A stretch of DNA of 64,000 bases, from positions 1 to 64,000 of the forward strand of contig NZ_CAINTR010000173.1 in the NCBI RefSeq assembly GCF_903853455.1, written 5' to 3'. The notes beneath the pieces are model-generated. The model had not been told where the DNA came from. It saw nothing but the letters and a program-made list of their open reading frames with translations, and searched no databases. Position 1 is the stretch's first letter, and every line of letters begins with the position of its first letter. Positions 19,811-29,917 of this stretch are shown here, one piece after another. The translations under genes and the position numbers were made by a program. The stretch is from an uncultured Magnetospirillum sp. Lineage in GTDB: Bacteria > Pseudomonadota > Alphaproteobacteria > Rhodospirillales > Magnetospirillaceae.

Positions 19811-21255
19811 GCGCCTCCACTCGCCTGATCGTCGGTCCCTTCAACCGGGTCGAGGGCGACCTTGAAGTGACGCTGGACATCCGGGACGGCGCCGTCGCCG
19901 AGGCCCGCGTCACCGCCCCGCTCTATCGCGGCTTCGAACAGATCCTGCTGGGGCGTCCGGCCGGCGACGCCCTGGTGATCGCGCCGCGCATCTGCGGCAT
20001 CTGTTCGGTGTCGCAGTCGGTGGCCGCCGCCCGCGCCCTGGCCCAGGTCAGCGGCGCCGACATGCCGGCCAACGGCCGTCTGGCCGGCGACCTCATCCTC
20101 GCCTGCGAGAACGCCGCCGACCACCTGACTCATTTCATCCTGTTTTTCAGCCCCGACCTCGCGCGGGCCTGCTACGCCGAGCGGCCGTGGTTTGCCGCGG
20201 CGCGGCGGCGCTTCGCCGCCAACGAAGGCGAATGCACCCGTGCCCTGCTGCCGGCACGGGCCCGCTTCCTGCACCTGCTGGGCTTGCTGGCGGGCAAGTG
20301 GCCTCACTCGCTGGCCTTGCAGCCCGGCGGCGTCACCAAGGCGGTAGACCCGGCCGAGCGGGTGCGGCTGCTGGCGATCCTGGCCGAGTTCCGCGAAGCG
20401 CTGGAGACCATCGTCTTCGCCGACCGGCTGGAAGCCATCGCCGCGCTGGACACGGTGGCTGCCCTGGAGGCCTGGACCGACGCCGCCGCCCCCGATCAGG
20501 GTGATTTCCGCCTGTTCCTCCACATCGCCCGCGACCTTGAACTGGACCGCCTGGGCCGGGGGCCTTCGGTCATGGCCTCGTCGGGCAGCTTCGGCCTGTT
20601 CCAGTCGGGAGTCTGGGATGGAAGCGGCCGCGTCACGCCGTTCGAGCCGGCCGCCATCACCGAGGACGTCGCCAGCGCCTGGATGGCGGGAAGCGCCGCC
20701 GCTCCCTTCGCCGGCCTCACCCTGCCCGCCCCGGACAAGCCCGACGCCTATAGCTGGTGCAAAGCCCCACGCCTGGATGGGCGGGTGGTCGAGGTCGGCG
20801 CCCTGGCGCGCCAGGTGGTGGATGGCCACCCGCTGGCCCGCGCCATGATTGCCGCCGACGGCGGCGGCTCGGTACGGTCCCGGGTGGTGGCGCGTCTGCT
20901 GGAACTGGCCCGGCTGATCCCGGCCATGGAAGACTGGGCACGGAGCTTGCGGCCGGGCGAGCCGTTCTGCCTCGCCCCCGGCGAGCCGGTGGCCGAAGGC
21001 GCCGCCCTCGGTCTGGTGGAAGCGGCCCGGGGCACCTTGGGGCACTGGCTGACCGCCCGGGACGGCCGGATCGACGGCTACCAGATCATCGCCCCCACCA
21101 CCTGGAACTTCTCTCCCCGCGATGGGACGGGAACGCCCGGCGCCCTCGAACAGGCCCTGGTCGGCACGCCGGTGCGACCGGACGAGACCACGCCGGTAGC
21201 GGTCCAACAGGTGGTCCGCTCCTTCGACCCTTGCATGGTCTGTACTGTTCACTAG
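19807..21255 (+). CDS. hupV: regulatory [NiFe] hydrogenase large subunit HupV
   Basis: Ni-Fe subunit of the H2 sensor, 482 residues. L1 reads RICGICSVSQ, with Gln where catalytic enzymes such as HoxH above have His, a known mark of regulatory hydrogenases. The protein ends exactly at DPCMVCTVH, so there is no C-terminal extension and no maturation protease is needed, also typical for HupV/HoxC. Start ATG overlaps the hupU stop. Downstream is AT-rich DNA and then a convergent gene, so this is a two-gene operon without hupT or hupR. Confidence 0.93.
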   Translation: MSASTRLIVGPFNRVEGDLEVTLDIRDGAVAEARVTAPLYRGFEQILLGRPAGDALVIAPRICGICSVSQSVAAARALAQVSGADMPANGRLAGDLILACENAADHLTHFILFFSPDLARACYAERPWFAAARRRFAANEGECTRALLPARARFLHLLGLLAGKWPHSLALQPGGVTKAVDPAERVRLLAILAEFREALETIVFADRLEAIAALDTVAALEAWTDAAAPDQGDFRLFLHIARDLELDRLGRGPSVMASSGSFGLFQSGVWDGSGRVTPFEPAAITEDVASAWMAGSAAAPFAGLTLPAPDKPDAYSWCKAPRLDGRVVEVGALARQVVDGHPLARAMIAADGGGSVRSRVVARLLELARLIPAMEDWARSLRPGEPFCLAPGEPVAEGAALGLVEAARGTLGHWLTARDGRIDGYQIIAPTTWNFSPRDGTGTPGALEQALVGTPVRPDETTPVAVQQVVRSFDPCMVCTVH

Positions 21256-21322
21256 TACATTGTTTTACAATGATATCATTGATATAAAATGTTTCGCAAA
21301 ACTCTGCCCGGTGCGAAGTGAA
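21256..21322. terminator. AT-rich convergent spacer with nested palindromes
   Basis: Between the stops of hupV and cheB. It holds a CATTGT-TTT-ACAATG hairpin and the perfect 14-bp palindrome CAATGATATCATTG (21268-21281). Far more AT-rich than its flanks; the likeliest role is bidirectional termination, but no classical GC stem with T-tail is present. Confidence 0.4.
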
Positions 21323-22324
21323 TCAGTTCTCCGGCAGGGCGAACCAGTCGTTCAGCCGCAGGGCGATACCCTCGGGAGGGGCGGTTTCACTGACGGCGCC
21401 AGCAGCGATGGCGGCAGAGGGCATCCCGGCGACGATGCAACTGGCCGGGCTCTGCGCCAGCACCGGATAACTGCGGGCTTTCAGGGCCTTGGCACCTTCG
21501 CAGCCGTCAGTCCCCATGCCGGTTAGAATCACCCCCACCACCGGGCAGTCCAGGTCGGCCATGCTGGACAGCAGAATGTCCCCGTTGGGATGGAAGTTGG
21601 AGGTCCCGCCCCGTACCCGGCGCAGGGACAATCCATGGATGGTGTCCACCAGACCATGATCGACGCCGCCCGGCAGGAGGATGATGCCACGGGGGGGGAG
21701 CGGCCCAGCCTCTCCCACGATAACGGTGTGCCCCGATACTACGGTAAGGTGATGGGCTAGGCTGGCGGCGTGCTCCTCGGGACTGTGTAAGGCGATGACG
21801 ATGGGGCACACCGGCGGATCAAGCGCCTTAAGCAACACCTGAAGGGTCTCCGGCCCACCGGTGGAAACCGCAACGCCGACCAAAGCCGGGCGCCGCGCCC
21901 GCCTGGACCGGGCGGGTGGAGTGTCCGCCACCGAGGCTTTCACCGCAGTCGTGACAACGGGATGCGCCATGGCCAGGGCCAGCCGCTCCCCCAGGGCGGC
22001 GGGGTCCAATTTGGCCCCCGGATGCCCCGCCGGAACCAAGGTCACATCGCCCGGCGTTACGCCTGCGGGAACGGTGACGATTTCCCCTTCCCCGACCAGG
22101 ATGATCTGCCCCCGGTGATGGCCGAGGATCGCGGCAAGGCCCCTGCCTTCACCCTCGCACAGGCTGCGTTCGATAATCAGACAACCGACATCGGGCAAAG
22201 CCCCAGCCGCACCGAGATCGGCGACCTCGGCGATGATCTCGGCCCCGACCTGACGGCGCAGCAACTGCCGCAGCACAAGGCGCAGGAACTCGGTCTGAAC
22301 CACCAGGGCGATACGGAGGGCCAT
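21323..22324 (-). CDS. cheB: CheB-type methylesterase with degenerate receiver domain
   Basis: Removes methyl groups from chemoreceptor glutamates. The C-terminal methylesterase domain keeps its catalytic Ser (SVSTGGPET), His (HSPEEHAAS) and Asp (ILTGMGTDGCEGA). The N-terminal receiver (about 1-110) is degenerate: the acidic pair of a normal CheB is replaced by QT in IALVVQTEFLR, and IERSL stands where the phosphorylated Asp should be. Activity is therefore probably not switched by CheA phosphorylation. ATG 22324 overlaps the cheR stop by one base. Last gene of the chemosensory operon. Confidence 0.9.
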   Translation of the reverse strand: MALRIALVVQTEFLRLVLRQLLRRQVGAEIIAEVADLGAAGALPDVGCLIIERSLCEGEGRGLAAILGHHRGQIILVGEGEIVTVPAGVTPGDVTLVPAGHPGAKLDPAALGERLALAMAHPVVTTAVKASVADTPPARSRRARRPALVGVAVSTGGPETLQVLLKALDPPVCPIVIALHSPEEHAASLAHHLTVVSGHTVIVGEAGPLPPRGIILLPGGVDHGLVDTIHGLSLRRVRGGTSNFHPNGDILLSSMADLDCPVVGVILTGMGTDGCEGAKALKARSYPVLAQSPASCIVAGMPSAAIAAGAVSETAPPEGIALRLNDWFALPEN

Positions 22325-23136
22325 CACGGCACCTCTGGCAAAGGCCAGTGGAAAATCTGCGGGTGGGAGGCGGTCATGGGCACGAACACATCGGTGTAAC
22401 GCAGCCGTTCGGCCGGCCCCAGCAGCAGGACGGTGCCCGGCCGGGACGCCGCCACCAGCATGGCCTCCACCTGACGCAGGCTGTCCTCGCTGAAATAGAT
22501 CAGGGTGTTGCGGCACGAGATCAGATCGACCGTCTCCCCCGACTGAAAGCGGGTCATCAGATTGTGGACCTTGAAATCCACCGCTTGGCGGATTCCGGCG
22601 GCCACCGCCCAACTGTCGGGATCAGTGGGATGGGCATCGAAATGGCGCCAGGCCTCGTCGGGCAGGGCGCGAAAACTGTTGAGGCCGGGCTTGCGGCGGT
22701 AAAGACCGGCCCTGGCGGTGGCGACGGAGGTCGCGCTGAGATCGGTGGCGGTGATGCGTCCGGGGCAGGCTGCCTCCCGCATCAGGAAGGCCAGGGTATA
22801 GGCCTCCTCGCCGGTGGCGCATCCGGCGCACCACACCGTGATCGGGGCTGTCCGGCGCTGACGCAGCACCGGCAGAACCTCGCGGCGGACCACGTTGAGC
22901 TGTTCCATATGGCGATAGAAGAAGGTCTCGTGGACCAGCATGGCCTCGATGAGGTCCTGCCACACCGGATCGGCCTCGGGCGCCAGCGCCAGATGGTCGG
23001 CCAGTTGCAGTTGATCCTGGGCGGAGCGCCTGCCGAGAAACCCCAGCAGGCGGTCACGCTGCAAGGGCAGGCTCAGCCCGTATCGCGCCTCGATCAAGCG
23101 CGCGATACGGAGTGAGGGTTCCTGCCAGCCGTCCAA
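22324..23136 (-). CDS. cheR: chemotaxis protein methyltransferase CheR
   Basis: SAM-dependent methylation of receptor glutamates. The 270-residue protein has the all-alpha N-domain, HETFFYR, the SAM motif CAGCATGEEAYTLA and the CRNTLIYF motif. There is no TPR tail. The start used here is a TTG two bases after the MCP stop, the only start giving a full N-domain; no strong ribosome site is visible, so coupling to the MCP is likely. Its substrate is presumably the MCP encoded just upstream. Confidence 0.9.
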   Translation of the reverse strand: MDGWQEPSLRIARLIEARYGLSLPLQRDRLLGFLGRRSAQDQLQLADHLALAPEADPVWQDLIEAMLVHETFFYRHMEQLNVVRREVLPVLRQRRTAPITVWCAGCATGEEAYTLAFLMREAACPGRITATDLSATSVATARAGLYRRKPGLNSFRALPDEAWRHFDAHPTDPDSWAVAAGIRQAVDFKVHNLMTRFQSGETVDLISCRNTLIYFSEDSLRQVEAMLVAASRPGTVLLLGPAERLRYTDVFVPMTASHPQIFHWPLPEVP

Positions 23137-23138
23137 CT

Positions 23139-24845
23139 TTAGCTGGTCTTGAACTGATCGACCTGCTGGCGCTGCTCGGCGGCAAGCTGGGACAGCTGGA
23201 TCATGGTGGCGGTGATTTCCTCGGCGGCGACGGCGTTGCCCGAGGCGATACCCCGGATATCCACCAGATTGTTTTCGATCTGGGTGACCGTCGCCTGCTG
23301 CTCTTCCATGGCGGCGGCGATGGACTGGATCATCTGGCTGGTCTGGGAAACCTCGCCCGCGATGGAATCCATGGTCTTCTTGACCTCCAGCGAGGCGGTG
23401 CGCCCCGCCGCCGCGTCGGCGGTGGCCTGCTCGACGATATCGGTGATCTGCTGGGCGTTCTGGGCGGCGCTTTCGGCCAGCTTGCCCACCTCCTGCGACA
23501 CCACCACGAAGCCCTTGCCGTGTTCACCGGCGCGGGCCGCCTCGATGGCGGCGTTCAGCGACAGGATATGGGTGCGGTTGGCGATACCGGCGATGACCTG
23601 GGTGATCTGGCTGATCTTGCGGCTGTTCTGGGCGATCTTTTCCACGATCCCGAACAGTTCCTCGGCCGAAAGCTGGCCGCGCTCCACCAGTTGAGCCGCC
23701 ATGATGCCCTTGTCATTGGCGGTATTGGCGCTGCTGGAGACAGTGCGGATAGCCAGGGCCGATTCGGCCAGGGCCTGACTGACCTGCCCCACGGCGGCGT
23801 TCTGGGAGCGCACGCCGCTGGAGACCTGCCCCACGGCGGCGCTGGCCTCGATCACCGCATCGGCGACCTGACGGGTCTTCTGGCCGATATCCTTCAAGGT
23901 GGCGTTGGAGCGCTCCAGCAACTGGTTGATGGCGACGCCGATATTGCGCAGGAAGCCGGTCTTGTCGCCCAGTTCCACCCGCACGGTCAGATCGTTCTGC
24001 GCCGCCTTGGTGATGACCTCGCCGATCTCGATGGTGACCGCCTCGGCGCCCATGGCCACCTTGATCTTCTCGGCATTGGCACGGAAGACCAGCAGGGCCT
24101 TGCCCATGGAACCCAGTTCGTCGCCACGCTCTGCCTCGGGCAGTTCGAAATTGCCGTCACCGGAAGACAGCTGGATGATCTTCTTGGTCAACTGGTTCAA
24201 CGGATTGACCACGCCGCGCAGGATGATGGCCAGGGTCAGGACGCTGATCAGGGTGATGGAGATCACCAGGGCGATGACAAGGGTCCGAATCTTGTCGTTG
24301 GTGGCCGCCACCTGAGCCGCCACCGCGTCATTGGCGGCCTGGGCCAAGTGGTCGGCGGTCTCGTTCATGGCATTCAAAGCGGGCAGCAGAGCCGAGCGGG
24401 CATTGGCCGCCCAGTATGCCGTGGCGCCGTCAAAGTCACGGGCATATTTCAGTTCCAAGGTCGGCTTCAAAGCCCCTGACATGGCGTTCAGCGACACCGT
24501 CGTCTTGCCGATGGCGGCTTCGGCGTCGGGCGCCAGCTTGGAAAGCTCGTCCCGGCGGGCGGCGATCACATCGAACACCGCCTGCAACTTGTCACCACTC
24601 GCCTTGATATCGGCGGGCTCGCGTTGCAGCAGCATCAGATTGGCCAGTCGCCCGGCCTCGGACAATTGGGCGGTGACGTCCTTGGAGAGGAACCGGGCCT
24701 TCAGCTTGGTCTTGATCAGCGACTCGAAGGCGGCATTGGTCTGGGTCAGCTCCTCGACCAGAACATAGGACGATCCGATGGTGACAAGGATCAAGAGCAC
24801 AATCGGGAATAGCAGCTTATCCCTGATCTTCATGGACCCAAACAT
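23139..24845 (-). CDS. methyl-accepting chemotaxis protein with 4-helix-bundle sensor
   Basis: A 568-residue receptor. Helix about 10-30; periplasmic helical-bundle domain about 32-185; helix about 187-210; HAMP and a further HAMP-like segment (about 212-315); signalling coiled coil with tip [22 protein letters not shown]. No C-terminal CheR-docking pentapeptide is seen. AAGGAG lies seven bases before ATG 24845. It is the only receptor in this chemosensory operon and its obvious cognate input. Confidence 0.93.
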   Translation of the reverse strand: MFGSMKIRDKLLFPIVLLILVTIGSSYVLVEELTQTNAAFESLIKTKLKARFLSKDVTAQLSEAGRLANLMLLQREPADIKASGDKLQAVFDVIAARRDELSKLAPDAEAAIGKTTVSLNAMSGALKPTLELKYARDFDGATAYWAANARSALLPALNAMNETADHLAQAANDAVAAQVAATNDKIRTLVIALVISITLISVLTLAIILRGVVNPLNQLTKKIIQLSSGDGNFELPEAERGDELGSMGKALLVFRANAEKIKVAMGAEAVTIEIGEVITKAAQNDLTVRVELGDKTGFLRNIGVAINQLLERSNATLKDIGQKTRQVADAVIEASAAVGQVSSGVRSQNAAVGQVSQALAESALAIRTVSSSANTANDKGIMAAQLVERGQLSAEELFGIVEKIAQNSRKISQITQVIAGIANRTHILSLNAAIEAARAGEHGKGFVVVSQEVGKLAESAAQNAQQITDIVEQATADAAAGRTASLEVKKTMDSIAGEVSQTSQMIQSIAAAMEEQQATVTQIENNLVDIRGIASGNAVAAEEITATMIQLSQLAAEQRQQVDQFKTS

Positions 24846-24967
24846 GCTTCGCTCCTTCAGTCATCGAACCGAGTTATCGGTCATGGGGCAGTATGCGTGA
24901 ATGCAACTTGTCGGCAAGTGATATGTCCCGCGATCAGAACCTGTCATCGCGGGTCATGGTTGGTGCT

Positions 24968-26671
24968 TTACTTCTCGTGATGGGTCCAGACGCCATCCCA
25001 TGCTTCCGGCGGATTGGCCTGGAGGATACGGCAGCGCTCCATCACCAGGGCGGCGGCCTTGTCATCGGGGCGCAGCGCCTTGGCGCGCTCCAGATGGCCC
25101 AGCGCGGCGCCCCAATCCCCGCCGGTATAGGCCTCGAAGCCCTGGGAATAGGCCTGCAACCAGACCGGGTCGAGGGCCGCGTCCGGCCGGAACACCTGAT
25201 ACAGCACCACGGCGGCGGTCTGGCCCTTGACCCGGACCAGATCGACCTTGCGGGCCAGGACCGGCTCGGACAGGGCCGCCATGGTCTCGCCGCAGATCAG
25301 CAGCTCGGCGCCGTATTGCTTGGTCAGGGATTCGATCCGGGACGCCAGATTAACCGTGTCGCCGATCACCGTGTAGTTCATGCGGGTGGGCGAGCCGATA
25401 TTACCGGCGATGACCTCGCCGGTGCTGATGCCGACACCGATGGCGATGGCCTTCTGTCCGCGCGCTCCCCGGTCCTTGTTCAAGACCTCCAGCGCGGCGA
25501 GCATGTCCAGAGCGGCCTTGACCGCCCGGTCCGCATCCTTGCCCAGCTTGGCCGGGACACCGAACAGGGCCATGATGGCGTCGCCGATATACTTATCGAT
25601 GACGCCGCCATTGCCCTTCAGGATGTCTTCCATGAACGAGAAGTACTCGTTCAACATATCGACGACACCCGCCGCCCCCAACTCCTCGGACAGGTTGGTG
25701 AAGCTGCGGATATCGGAGAACAGGATGGAGGCCTTCTCCATCACCCCGCCCAGGCTGAGCTTGCCTCCCGACAGCAGCTTGGCCGCCACATCGTCGGACA
25801 GGGTGCGGGACAGGATCTTCTTGACCTCCTGCTCGCGGCTCATATCGTCGATCAGGACCAGGACGCCATGGCCGCCACCGGCCTGGGGCAAGGGCATGGC
25901 GGCAAGGCGGATCGGCTGCCAGCTTCCGTCCGGCAGACCATAATCGGTCACATTCGGCGCCAAAGCCTGACCGGTCGCCAGCACCTCGCGGATATCGGCG
26001 CCCAGGCCTTCGTTGTAATCGTCGAACACCTGATCCAGGGTCAAACCACCACCGCCCAGGCCGGGATTGCCCAAAAGCTTGCCTGCGGCTTCGTTGGCGG
26101 TCACCAGCCGTCCGGCGGCATCGAACATCAGCACGCCGGAGGCCAAGGCGCTCAGCAGGGTATCCTGGAACGCGTTGGCGGCCCCGACGGCTGCCGGGGC
26201 CGTGGTCGCCTCGGACGCAGTCGGGCCGCTGACTTCATAGGTGACGCCCGCCAGCAGCGGCATGCCCAGGGTATTGCGGATGGTGCGCAGAATCTCGGAG
26301 CCCTTGCGGGCCTCCAGGTCCAGGCTGATGGAGCCCGACGGCTTGCCCAAGACCGCCGCCGCGCCCAGGCGTAGGGCCTCGGCGGTTTCGGGCGTCCCCT
26401 CCTGACCCAGCGAAGACAGGATCACCACCTTGGTCTTGCTGCGCAGGCCCAGTCTGCGCAAGGTCTCCAGACCCGACATTTCGGGCATCTCGATATCCAG
26501 CAACACCAGATCAGGCTTGCACTCGCGCACCTTCTGCAAGGCGATGCGGCCATCCTCGGCGGTATCGACCACCTCCATATCCGGGTCGCTGGAGACCAGA
26601 TCGCTGACCAGCTTGCGCATGATGAAGCTGTCATCGACGACCAGAATGCGCTTCTTGGGTTCCGTGGTCAT
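24968..26671 (-). CDS. response-regulator adenylate cyclase (CheB-like receiver, PAS-like, class III cyclase, TPR-like tail)
   Basis: Predicted phosphorylation-controlled cAMP synthase, 567 residues. A complete receiver (about 8-140: ILVVDDS, LLDIEMPEMSG, ILSS, Lys in GKPSG) resembles that of CheB. A PAS-like domain (about 165-285) with ALASGVLMFDAAGRLVTANEAA follows, then a class III cyclase domain (about 310-490). Metal aspartates sit in FSDIRSFT and KYIGDAIMALFG, and the Lys and the Asp in VIGDTVNLASR match ATP rather than GTP preference. Residues about 500-560 look like a TPR hairpin. It replaces CheY as the output of this operon, between cheW and the MCP. AGAGGA precedes ATG 26671. Confidence 0.9.
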   Translation of the reverse strand: MTTEPKKRILVVDDSFIMRKLVSDLVSSDPDMEVVDTAEDGRIALQKVRECKPDLVLLDIEMPEMSGLETLRRLGLRSKTKVVILSSLGQEGTPETAEALRLGAAAVLGKPSGSISLDLEARKGSEILRTIRNTLGMPLLAGVTYEVSGPTASEATTAPAAVGAANAFQDTLLSALASGVLMFDAAGRLVTANEAAGKLLGNPGLGGGGLTLDQVFDDYNEGLGADIREVLATGQALAPNVTDYGLPDGSWQPIRLAAMPLPQAGGGHGVLVLIDDMSREQEVKKILSRTLSDDVAAKLLSGGKLSLGGVMEKASILFSDIRSFTNLSEELGAAGVVDMLNEYFSFMEDILKGNGGVIDKYIGDAIMALFGVPAKLGKDADRAVKAALDMLAALEVLNKDRGARGQKAIAIGVGISTGEVIAGNIGSPTRMNYTVIGDTVNLASRIESLTKQYGAELLICGETMAALSEPVLARKVDLVRVKGQTAAVVLYQVFRPDAALDPVWLQAYSQGFEAYTGGDWGAALGHLERAKALRPDDKAAALVMERCRILQANPPEAWDGVWTHHEK

Positions 26672-26680
26672 GGCAGTCCT

Positions 26681-27163
26681 CTATTCCCCAATTTGAGCGG
26701 GCGGGATAACACCGATCACCGCCCGGCAGAAACCGCGTCGGCTAATGGATGTGTCGAGTGCGGGCTGAATATCTTGGCGCAACCTTAGCAGAAACCCACC
26801 ATCGGCATCATAGACCAGCCGGTCGAACAGCCGGTCAAAGGCGACGGGCACACGCGGCAGCGGCAGGAATTCGGCGTCATAGCCGCCGCGCAGGCCCTCG
26901 ACCCCATCGACCACCAGGGCGACATTGACCGCGAAACACATCGAACTCCAATGGATCATAACGCGCGGCTCCACCGGCCCCGCCGCATCGATCCCCAGCA
27001 GGGTTCGGCCGTCGATGATCAGGGAACAGCTCTGAAGCCGGGCGAGGTGAAGCGATAATTGCCGTGGCCCCAACTCGGGCAGCGGATCAATGCTGGAGAC
27101 GTTGTCACCGGGAATCAGAATGCGGTAGGGACCACAGCGGACATGAAGGTAGCCGAACTCCAT
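26681..27163 (-). CDS. cheW: CheW-like coupling protein
   Basis: A 160-residue single CheW domain that would link CheA to the MCP. Family features are modest: YLHVRCGPYRILIPGDNVSSI at the start, GRTLLGIDAAG in the middle and VALVVDGVEGL. The C-terminal 40 residues (SRRGFCRAVIGVIPPAQ) resemble the end of CheW domains of the alternative systems. Starts seven bases after the cheA stop in the same direction. Divergent from textbook CheW, so confidence in fold is higher than in function. Confidence 0.78.
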   Translation of the reverse strand: MEFGYLHVRCGPYRILIPGDNVSSIDPLPELGPRQLSLHLARLQSCSLIIDGRTLLGIDAAGPVEPRVMIHWSSMCFAVNVALVVDGVEGLRGGYDAEFLPLPRVPVAFDRLFDRLVYDADGGFLLRLRQDIQPALDTSISRRGFCRAVIGVIPPAQIGE

Positions 27164-27169
27164 CTTCGG

Positions 27170-29917
27170 CTACTCCGCCGCTCGCGGCACGGCCCGCATT
27201 CCCGGCACGATCGCCCCACGGGCCAGATCGGTCAGGCCGTCCTGATCCACCACCAGCACGATGCGGTCGGTGCCCAGGGTCGAGACGCCACCGATACCCG
27301 GCAATTGGGCGATGCGTGGATGAGTTTCCCGAATCAGCATCTCGTGACGCCGCAAGATGCGTTCGACCTCGACGCCATAGCGGAAGCGCTTGGAGGTCAC
27401 GACGACAATCGCCAGATCCTCTCCTGCCTGTTCGCTTGGACCCTCCGGCAGATGCAGCAGATCGGCCAGCCGGAACAGCGGCAGGAAACGGTCATGCATC
27501 AGGATGGCCCGCTGGCCGTTGACGAATTGGACTGCGCTCTTGGGTACCGTTGCCGCCTCGACCACCATGCGCTCGGGGAAGGCCACGGTCTGGACCCGGG
27601 TTTCCGCCAGCAGCACCGTCTGCATGGCCGCCGACAGCGGCATATCCAGCCGGAACGTGGTGCCCTGGCCGGGAATGGTCTGGATATCGATGCGCCCACC
27701 CAGGCGCGAGACATTGATCAGCGCCACATCCATGCCGACGCCACGCCCCGAGGTCTCGGTGACCTGATCGGCGGTGGAGAACCCGGCCGCGAAGATGAAG
27801 CGATAGATCTGATCCTTGGACAGCTTCTGGCTTTCCGCCTCGGTGATCAGACCCTGGCTGACCGCCCGGCGTCGGACCCGCTCGGCATCGACGCCACGGC
27901 CGTCATCGGCGATCTCGACGGTGATGCGATTGCCGTTCTGGATGGCGCTGAGGCGGATGCTGGCCACCTTGGGCTTGTTCAAGGCCATCCGCTCGTCCGG
28001 CGATTCGATGCCGTGGTCTATGGCGTTGCGCAGCATATGCATCAAGGGGTCGGCCAGCAGCTCGGTCATGCCCTTGTCGACCTTGATGCCCTCGGCCCGT
28101 GCCTCGAACCGGATGATCTTGCCCTGCGCCTTGGAAATCTCGCGGATCATGCGGGGGAAGCGGTTGAACACCACGTCGAGCGGAATGACCCGCAGGCCCA
28201 GGGTCGCCTCGTGAACCAGACTGACCAGTCGGTGAACTTCGGCCTCGATCTGGGACAGGTCGCTTTGCTGCCGCTGTAAAAGTTCGATACTGGGCAGAAG
28301 CTCGGGCGCCGTCGATGCCAGATGATCGGCGAGACGATGCAGGACCATCGGAACCTGCGAGTCGACCATCAGGACGTTGAGCGCGCTGCTGATGCCAAAG
28401 AACTCGCCGATGCGGCCGAACAGCCGGTCCAGGATTTCCACCGGAACCCGGACCTGATTGTCCGCAATCCCGCCGCTGCCCGCCGCCGCGCTGCGGACCG
28501 GAGCCCAGGGATGCTCGAAGGCCTGACCGTCGAACTCGTGCACATCCACGAAAACCGCATCGGTATAGGCGCCCAGAATGTCCGACTTCAGCCCCGCCGT
28601 ACTCCGGGAGGTCACCATCAACAGCACCACCGCCTCGATCCCGGTGGGGGCCGAGGCCTGGGCCAGGGCGGGCTGGAACAGGCGGCCGAGCCGACGCAGT
28701 AGGCCGGGGCGGTCGTTTTTCGGCGGCAGCGACAGGGTTACGGCAACCAGCTTGCGTTGCCCCCCCTCCAGGATGGTCGCCAACTGCACCAGGGAGGCGG
28801 TATCGGGCTCGCCCAACAGCTCCACATCGATGCCGCGATCCTCCAGCACTTTGCGCAGCGGCGCCGAAAAGGTCCGCCCGACCAACAGGACATCGCGCAG
28901 ATGCTCGGCCGCCATACTCAACAGGTCGGGAGCCCCCACGCCATCGCTGGCGAAATTGGCGGCCAGCAGGCGGAGCGCCGCCACGGCAGGCTCCTGCACA
29001 GCCACGTTGCCCAGAGACTGCAAGGCGAGGACGGCAATACCACCATCCTCCAGTCCGACGGCGGCCAGCCCCACCAGCCGCTCGGCCAGAGCCACCGCCG
29101 CCACCGGATCGGACGCAATCCCATCGGCCAGGGCACCGGCGGCCTCTGACATAGCGCGCCGCAAGGGAACCGCCGCCTCCGCCAGGGCCGCATCGGCGCC
29201 CACATCAAGCCCGGTCAAGCGCCCAAACCGCCGGGCATCGGCCAGAACCGCCGCCAACCGATGGATGCGCGCCGGACCGGAGGCCTCGCCTAGCCTCGCC
29301 AATCGATCATGCAGGCCGTTCAGCTGAAGCCGTTCCGCCGCGACCATCAGCACGTCAAGATCATCCGCCGCCTGTTCGGCATCGCCCTCGCCACCGGCCA
29401 GAACCGCCAGATTGGGCAGGCATTCCACCAGCATTTCGGCGAAATAGACCAAGGTGTCGTGATCGTCATGCAAAGCCGCTTCGGCCCCGGCGGCGGGCGC
29501 GGCGGCGAACGCAACGGCTGGGCCACCGGCGCTTCCCCGGGTCGCCGCGTCGAGGGCGGCGATCAGTTCCTGGGGAGGCTGGGAGTCGATGCCGTTGACG
29601 ATGCCCTGTTCGCGCAGGAGGCGGATGCCGTCCAGAGCCTCCAGCAACAGCGCCAGCACCTTGCTATCCAGGGCCTGGCGCTCGGCGCGGACCTCGCCCA
29701 GAAGACTTTCGGCATGATTGGCCAGGGTCTCCAGGCCTCGCAACTCGATCAGCCGCGACAGCCCCTTGATGGAGTGAAACGCCCGGAACAGGGCCGCGAT
29801 GGCGGGCTTATCCGGGGGCGTCCATTCCGCCTGGAGCAGAATGGGCTCGATGGCGTCCAGATGCTCCTGGGTCTCGATGGCGAATTGTTCGATGAGTTCG
29901 CTGCTGGCGGTGCTCAT
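27170..29917 (-). CDS. cheA: chemosensory histidine kinase CheA
   Basis: A 915-residue kinase. The N-terminal HPt domain (about 1-105) carries the phospho-accepting His in FRAFHSIKGLSRL. A second helical segment (about 150-270) resembles an HPt without the His, and about 300-500 is not recognised. Dimerisation helices (about 535-590) lead to the kinase domain with HMLRNAIDHGIE, DDGRGVD and GRGVGMDVAL, then a CheW-like regulatory domain (about 780-915). Its ATG overlaps the stop of the preceding small receiver gene (ATGA). There is no C-terminal receiver. Likely phosphoryl acceptors are the receiver-cyclase and perhaps the small receiver. Confidence 0.92.
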   Translation of the reverse strand: MSTASSELIEQFAIETQEHLDAIEPILLQAEWTPPDKPAIAALFRAFHSIKGLSRLIELRGLETLANHAESLLGEVRAERQALDSKVLALLLEALDGIRLLREQGIVNGIDSQPPQELIAALDAATRGSAGGPAVAFAAAPAAGAEAALHDDHDTLVYFAEMLVECLPNLAVLAGGEGDAEQAADDLDVLMVAAERLQLNGLHDRLARLGEASGPARIHRLAAVLADARRFGRLTGLDVGADAALAEAAVPLRRAMSEAAGALADGIASDPVAAVALAERLVGLAAVGLEDGGIAVLALQSLGNVAVQEPAVAALRLLAANFASDGVGAPDLLSMAAEHLRDVLLVGRTFSAPLRKVLEDRGIDVELLGEPDTASLVQLATILEGGQRKLVAVTLSLPPKNDRPGLLRRLGRLFQPALAQASAPTGIEAVVLLMVTSRSTAGLKSDILGAYTDAVFVDVHEFDGQAFEHPWAPVRSAAAGSGGIADNQVRVPVEILDRLFGRIGEFFGISSALNVLMVDSQVPMVLHRLADHLASTAPELLPSIELLQRQQSDLSQIEAEVHRLVSLVHEATLGLRVIPLDVVFNRFPRMIREISKAQGKIIRFEARAEGIKVDKGMTELLADPLMHMLRNAIDHGIESPDERMALNKPKVASIRLSAIQNGNRITVEIADDGRGVDAERVRRRAVSQGLITEAESQKLSKDQIYRFIFAAGFSTADQVTETSGRGVGMDVALINVSRLGGRIDIQTIPGQGTTFRLDMPLSAAMQTVLLAETRVQTVAFPERMVVEAATVPKSAVQFVNGQRAILMHDRFLPLFRLADLLHLPEGPSEQAGEDLAIVVVTSKRFRYGVEVERILRRHEMLIRETHPRIAQLPGIGGVSTLGTDRIVLVVDQDGLTDLARGAIVPGMRAVPRAAE

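Noticed and set aside
22324..22612. N-terminal extension of CheB upstream of ATG 22324
   Set aside because: The extra residues overlap the conserved C-terminal part of CheR in another frame and look like antisense-type coding; the overlapping stop-start TGATG gives a clean start.
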